Source: Oscillibacter hominis | Lineage (GTDB): Bacteria > Bacillota > Clostridia > Oscillospirales > Oscillospiraceae | NCBI RefSeq assembly: GCF_014334055.1 | Contig: NZ_CP060490.1 | Location: forward strand, 2,418,001-2,482,000 | Direction of reading: 5' to 3' | Length of the DNA stretch: 64,000 nt | Shown: piece by piece, positions 60,563 to 64,000 of the stretch | Numbering within the stretch: position 1 is the stretch's first letter | Layout: each line of letters starts with the position of its first letter | Translations under genes and position numbers: made by a program | The notes under the pieces: generated by a model | Told to the model about the DNA's origin: nothing | Databases searched by the model: none | What the model saw: only the letters and a program-made list of their open reading frames with translations

Positions 60563-60608
60563 TCCGAGCCTTGGCGGCCGTTCTCTTTCACTGGCTTCCT
60601 CAAAACAG

Positions 60609-60640
60609 CAGGGACAGTCTCAGCAATGAGGCTGTCCCTG
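60609..60640 (+). terminator. Hairpin after the second sigma locus
   Basis: CAGGGACAG (60609-60617) and CTGTCCCTG (60632-60640) with an inner CTCA/TGAG pair. No T-run, so termination is uncertain. Confidence 0.35.
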
Positions 60641-60671
60641 AAAATTGGAGGCTGCGAGGGAAAGAAGCAAA

Positions 60672-61364
60672 TTATGTCAATGTAAGTTCTGCCGCATCCA
60701 AAAGCGCTTTCGTCCGCGGTGTGTCACGCTCCAAGGGGATTTCCATAATCCTCCACGTCATACCGGTTTCGTCCGGGTCAAAATCAGGGTGGTAGTATAG
60801 GAGATCAACATGATCCAAGGGGAGCAGCGGCTCTATCTGCGTGATGCAGTCAAGCGCTATGGGGGAAAGGAGTTCTTTTATTTTCGCCTCACTGGGAAGA
60901 GAAGGGCTTTCAAAGTCCCCATAATCAAATCGCAGACTGGTGATCGGGGTCATTGGGTCGTGATAGTTCCAATAGACGGCACAGGAGAGAAATCGATAGT
61001 ACCGTCCTTGAACATAGGTGCGAAACAGTTTGGAGACCACCTCTGATACTCCGGTTTCCTGCAAAAGCAATTTTTCCCGGTACGGGTTGCCGACCGTATC
61101 TTGATTGGGGTTGGTGCGGATATAGAACCGCTCCTCTCCCAAATAAACCACGGTTTCATAGGAGCTGCTGACGGGATTGAATACAGTCTTTCCGAGCGCA
61201 GCTTGTGGGTAGACGATGCTGCAATACTCCTTTGATATCCCACGGGCCATCAGTTTGCCAAAGCCCAATGGGAAGCCGAGCAGGGCAGACAGACATGTAT
61301 ATAGAGCAAAGAGGCTCAGGATGAGTAAAAGCGGTTTTTGTTTCCTTGTGAGATGAAGATGCAT
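60672..61364 (-). CDS. Membrane-anchored protein of unknown function
   Basis: A 230-residue protein with one N-terminal helix (about 10-30, LLLILSLFALYTCLSALLGF) and a soluble outside domain containing YETVVYLGEERFYIRTNPNQ and MTWRIMEIPLERDTPRTKA. I recognise no family. ATG 61364 has GGGGTGG upstream; the frame extends to 61379. GC content is lower than in the flanking genes, which may indicate later acquisition. It lies alone and divergent from the glycine T-box. Confidence 0.65.
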   Translation of the reverse strand: MHLHLTRKQKPLLLILSLFALYTCLSALLGFPLGFGKLMARGISKEYCSIVYPQAALGKTVFNPVSSSYETVVYLGEERFYIRTNPNQDTVGNPYREKLLLQETGVSEVVSKLFRTYVQGRYYRFLSCAVYWNYHDPMTPITSLRFDYGDFESPSLPSEAKIKELLSPIALDCITQIEPLLPLDHVDLLYYHPDFDPDETGMTWRIMEIPLERDTPRTKALLDAAELTLT

Positions 61365-61503
61365 CCCTATCCACCCCAATTTATAAATGATCCCGCTGTT
61401 CCTATTGTTATCTTCATTTTATCATATGGGCGACTGGGGTTCAATGAAAAGTGAAATAAACGCACCGCGCGCAAAATGGGGAAATGGTGCTCTTCTCTTT
61501 TCC

Positions 61504-61532
61504 TTGACAGATGTGGAAAAACGTGGTACAGT
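61504..61532 (+). promoter_or_regulatory. Promoter of the glycyl-tRNA synthetase transcript
   Basis: Perfect TTGACA (61504-61509), 17-base spacer, TACAGT (61527-61532), just before the T-box leader. Confidence 0.8.
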
Positions 61533-61539
61533 ACACCCA

Positions 61540-61785
61540 ATATCAGACTGCGATGAAGGGAAGGAGTATCCCTGATTCCCTGGGTTCAGAGAGAGGGCGG
61601 CCGGTGCGAGCCCTTGCCGGGAGAGGGAGAAGGCGTCCCGGAGCTGCGGCGCTGAAGCGGAAAGCAGGCGCTGCCGGTCCCCGCCGTTACCGGGCTTAAG
61701 TGTACGTGCAAACGTAAATTCAGGTGGAACCACGGACTGCATACAGTTCGCCCTGAGCCGATTTCGGCTCAGGGCGTTTTCTTTT
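61540..61785 (+). promoter_or_regulatory. Glycine T-box riboswitch
   Basis: Leader RNA that senses uncharged tRNA-Gly. Stem I base GGGA (61558-61561) pairs with TCCC (61636-61639), and TCCC (61569-61572) with GGGA (61625-61628). The loop between has AGTA (61565-61568) opposite GAA, and the specifier triplet GGC at 61632-61634 is followed by G. The T-box sequence CAGGTGGAACCACGG is at about 61721-61735. The terminator stem CGCCCTGAGCCG / CGGCTCAGGGCG (61749-61776) has a T-run. Confidence 0.9.
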
Positions 61786-61845
61786 GCGGGAATGAACCGG
61801 ACGGCGAATGGGAATCACAACAAGGGATGAAAAGGAGAGAAGAAC

Positions 61846-63264
61846 ATGAACAACGACAGCAAAACTATGGAGAAGATCGTGGCGCTGTGCAAAAGCCGGG
61901 GCTTTGTTTTCCCCGGCAGCGAGATTTACGGCGGCCTTGCCAACAGCTGGGACTACGGCCCTTTGGGCGTGGAGCTGAAGAACAACGTGAAGCGGGCCTG
62001 GTGGAAGAAGTTCGTCCAGGAGAACCCCTACAACGTGGGGCTGGACTCCGCCATTTTGATGAATCCCGAGGTGTGGGTGGCCTCCGGCCATGTGGCCACC
62101 TTCAACGACCCCCTCATCGACTGCAAGGCCTGCAAGATGCGCCACCGGGCCGACAAGTTGGTGGAGGCCTACAACGCGGAGCAGGGCATTGACGACGTGA
62201 ACGTGGAGGCCATGGACGGCGAGGCGCTGGTATCCTATATCCGGGAAAAGCAGATCCCCTGCCCCGGCTGCGGCAAGTCCGACTTCACCGATATCCGCAA
62301 GTTCAACCTGATGTTCAAGACCCATCAGGGCGTCACCGAGGACACGGCCAACGAGGTGTACCTGCGGCCTGAGACCGCCCAGGGCATTTTTGTCAACTTT
62401 CCCGCCATCGCCCGCACCACCCGCCGCAAGCTGCCCTTCGGCGTGTGCCAGATCGGAAAGAGCTTCCGCAACGAGATCACCCCGGGCAACTTCATCTTCC
62501 GCATCCGGGAGTTTGAGCAGATGGAGCTGGAGTTCTTCTGCAAGCCGGACACGGACCTGGAGTGGTTCTCCTATTGGCGCAGCTACTGCCACCAGTGGTT
62601 GAAGGACCTGGGCGTCCGGGAGGAGAACCTGCGCCTGCGTGACCATGAGAAGGAGGAGCTGAGCTTTTACTCCAAGGCCACCACCGACTTTGAGTATAAG
62701 TTCCCCTTCGGTTGGGGCGAGCTCTGGGGCGTGGCGGACCGGACCAACTATGACCTCAAGCAGCATCAGGAGCACTCCGGCCAGGACCTGACCTATTTTG
62801 ACCAGGAGAAGAATGAGCGCTATATCCCCTATGTCATCGAGCCCTCCCTGGGCGCGGACCGCATGACCCTTGCCTTTTTGGTGGAGGCATACGACGAGGA
62901 GGTCGTGGACCCGGAGAAGAACGACAGCCGCGTTGTGATGCATTTCCATCCGGCCCTGGCCCCCTTCAAGGCGGCGGTTCTGCCGCTTTCCAAGAAGCTT
63001 GGCGAAAAGGCCCAGGAGATTCAGCGCGAGCTGAGCAAGTACTATATGGTGGACTACGACGATACCGGCTCCATCGGCAAGCGCTACCGCAGGGAGGACG
63101 AGATCGGCACCCCCTATTGCATCACCGTGGACTTCCAGACCGTGGGCGACGAGAAGACTCCCGCCGACCACTGCGTCACCGTCCGGGACCGGGACACCAT
63201 GGAGCAGGTGCGTCTGCCCATCGACAAGCTGAAGGCCTATCTGGACGAGAAGCTGACCTATTGA
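61846..63264 (+). CDS. glyS: Glycyl-tRNA synthetase (dimeric type)
   Basis: Charges tRNA-Gly. The 472-residue product is the single-chain, class II alpha2 enzyme, not the alpha/beta two-gene form. Class II motifs: motif 1 region [20 protein letters not shown], motif 2 [20 protein letters not shown], motif 3 [20 protein letters not shown]. Cys pairs (CKAC and CPGC) suggest a zinc site at about 87-145. The C-terminal anticodon-binding domain starts near 370. AAGGAGAG precedes ATG 61846. Controlled by the T-box upstream. Confidence 0.96.
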   Translation: MNNDSKTMEKIVALCKSRGFVFPGSEIYGGLANSWDYGPLGVELKNNVKRAWWKKFVQENPYNVGLDSAILMNPEVWVASGHVATFNDPLIDCKACKMRHRADKLVEAYNAEQGIDDVNVEAMDGEALVSYIREKQIPCPGCGKSDFTDIRKFNLMFKTHQGVTEDTANEVYLRPETAQGIFVNFPAIARTTRRKLPFGVCQIGKSFRNEITPGNFIFRIREFEQMELEFFCKPDTDLEWFSYWRSYCHQWLKDLGVREENLRLRDHEKEELSFYSKATTDFEYKFPFGWGELWGVADRTNYDLKQHQEHSGQDLTYFDQEKNERYIPYVIEPSLGADRMTLAFLVEAYDEEVVDPEKNDSRVVMHFHPALAPFKAAVLPLSKKLGEKAQEIQRELSKYYMVDYDDTGSIGKRYRREDEIGTPYCITVDFQTVGDEKTPADHCVTVRDRDTMEQVRLPIDKLKAYLDEKLTY

Positions 63265-63276
63265 GGCTGAACCATT

Positions 63277-63308
63277 AAAAAGGCCGCCCCTTTTGGGGCG
63301 GCCTTTTT
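63277..63308 (+). terminator. Rho-independent terminator after glyS
   Basis: AAAAAGGCCGCCCC (63277-63290), loop TTTT, GGGGCGGCCTTTTT (63295-63308). Confidence 0.85.
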
Positions 63309-63473
63309 GATGATGTACGTTGACCGTTGTTGCGGGGAACGTGGGATAGAAAAGTGCCTGCGGCGGAAAAATACAGCATCCCCTTGTTTTTCCCCGGGAA
63401 AACGGGTATGATGTCACAATAGGATTTTTGGACGCGGTTTACCGCATGGAGTTTAAAAAAGAGGGTTTCCTAA

Positions 63474-64000
63474 GTGAAAACATTCTGGTTATTTCAAAAA
63501 AGCGGCGCTGGCCTCACTGCGGGAAAGCGGGTTGGGTTCTGGGTGTGGAATGCGCTGTGGGTGCTGCTGTCCGGGATTTGCCTGGGGGCGCTGTCCCTGC
63601 TGTTCGCCTATGGAAAGTATACGGACCTCCTGTTTTTCAGCTATTTTGCCAATTGGCGGATCGCCGCGCTGAACATCGTTCCGGCGGCGGCATTGGCCCT
63701 GATCCTCTATCTTCTGATCGGGCGGGCATGGCTGTCCTTTCTGCTCTCGGCCTTTTTGACCTTAGGCGCCTCCTTTGCCAACTATTTTTTGCTCCTGTTC
63801 CGGGACGACCCGCTGATGTTTGACGACCTGCGCTACATCCGGGAGGCGGCGGGCATTACAAAGACCGCGGGCTACGACCTCTCTCCGGACGGCCGGATCT
63901 GGTTTGGCATCGCCTGCGCCCTGGCAGGGACGGCGGTCCTCTTTTTCATTGCCCGGGGCCGCCCCCCGGCAAAGGTGCGTCTGCCCCTGGCCCTTGCGGC
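63474..64000 (+). CDS. LTA synthase-like membrane protein, N-terminal part
   Basis: Starts at GTG 63474 behind GAGGG and runs off the right edge; 175 residues are visible. It has four to five hydrophobic helices, including FWVWNALWVLLSGICLGALS, LNIVPAAALALILYLLIGRA and FLLSAFLTLGASFANYFLLL. The loop FRDDPLMFDDLRYIREAAGI resembles the conserved region between the membrane part and sulfatase domain of LTA synthase-family (phosphoglycerol transferase) proteins. The catalytic sulfatase domain would lie beyond the window. Confidence 0.6.
   Translation, partial: MKTFWLFQKSGAGLTAGKRVGFWVWNALWVLLSGICLGALSLLFAYGKYTDLLFFSYFANWRIAALNIVPAAALALILYLLIGRAWLSFLLSAFLTLGASFANYFLLLFRDDPLMFDDLRYIREAAGITKTAGYDLSPDGRIWFGIACALAGTAVLFFIARGRPPAKVRLPLALA

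Noticed and set aside
61720..63417. 565-codon minus-strand frame opposite glyS
   Set aside because: Shadow of the glycyl-tRNA synthetase; composition is a mirror of it and it would cross the T-box.
1..64000. CRISPR arrays, insertion sequences, rRNA genes
   Set aside because: No regularly spaced direct repeats, no transposase motifs with terminal inverted repeats and no rRNA segments were seen.

Overview
The window is a GC-rich, gene-dense stretch of a Gram-positive, endospore-forming anaerobe. I place it in Clostridia, most likely an Oscillospiraceae-type gut bacterium; this is inferred from gene content and style, since no database search was possible. Support comes from sporulation and germination genes (spoIIP, a SpoIIQ-like M23 protein, gpr), the Firmicute origin order rpmH-dnaA-dnaN-recF-gyrB-gyrA, a glycine T-box, GTG/TTG starts with strong Shine-Dalgarno sites, and the Clostridial pairing of a TatD nuclease with a radical SAM protein.

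Layout. 1-3.1 kb: end of a P-loop protein, pgi, a D,D-carboxypeptidase and tRNA-Gly(CCC). 3.1-4.85 kb: an AT-richer island just behind the tRNA, holding a frame-broken glycine-zipper gene overlapped by an intact unknown gene (possible toxin/immunity remnant). 5.1-16.1 kb: a siphophage-type tail cassette (tail completion, major tail protein, frameshifted assembly chaperone, 1424-residue tape measure, distal tail proteins, fibre interrupted by one stop codon, small proteins). No capsid, terminase, integrase or lysis genes are visible. 16.3-19 kb: a secreted protein, an ECF sigma factor, its membrane anti-sigma factor and a small membrane protein. 19-22.8 kb: LysR regulator divergent from glutaminase and an AGCS amino-acid symporter. 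22.9-30.4 kb: AEC and MATE transporters, prfB, an M32 carboxypeptidase, and the divergent pair spoIIP / spoIIQ-like, the latter behind a sigma-F-like promoter. 30.4-45.2 kb: housekeeping and accessory genes (rSAM-TatD, lipoprotein, metG, XRE regulator, RNHCP protein, CpcT-like protein, YcxB-like protein, MATE, exoA, gpr, rpsT, MFS, nadE, LOR/SDH-type protein).

45.5-58.6 kb is the replication-origin region. On the minus strand run dnaA, dnaN, an S4 protein, recF, remB-like, gyrB, gyrA, a SHOCT-type membrane protein and rnhA. On the plus strand run rpmH, rnpA, yidD, yidC and jag. A cluster of DnaA-box-like sites lies between dnaA and dnaN, and transcription diverges between dnaA and rpmH. 58.7-64 kb: a second ECF sigma/anti-sigma pair, an unknown membrane-anchored protein, a T-box (specifier GGC) controlling glycyl-tRNA synthetase, and the start of an LTA-synthase-like membrane protein cut by the window edge.

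The most interesting unexplained pieces are: the tail-only cassette with a -1 frameshift site and a single stop inside an otherwise continuous fibre gene; the broken gene/intact partner behind tRNA-Gly; the sigma/anti-sigma locus whose neighbouring secreted protein carries a domain resembling the anti-sigma sensor; and three 14-bp repeats over the nadE promoter.
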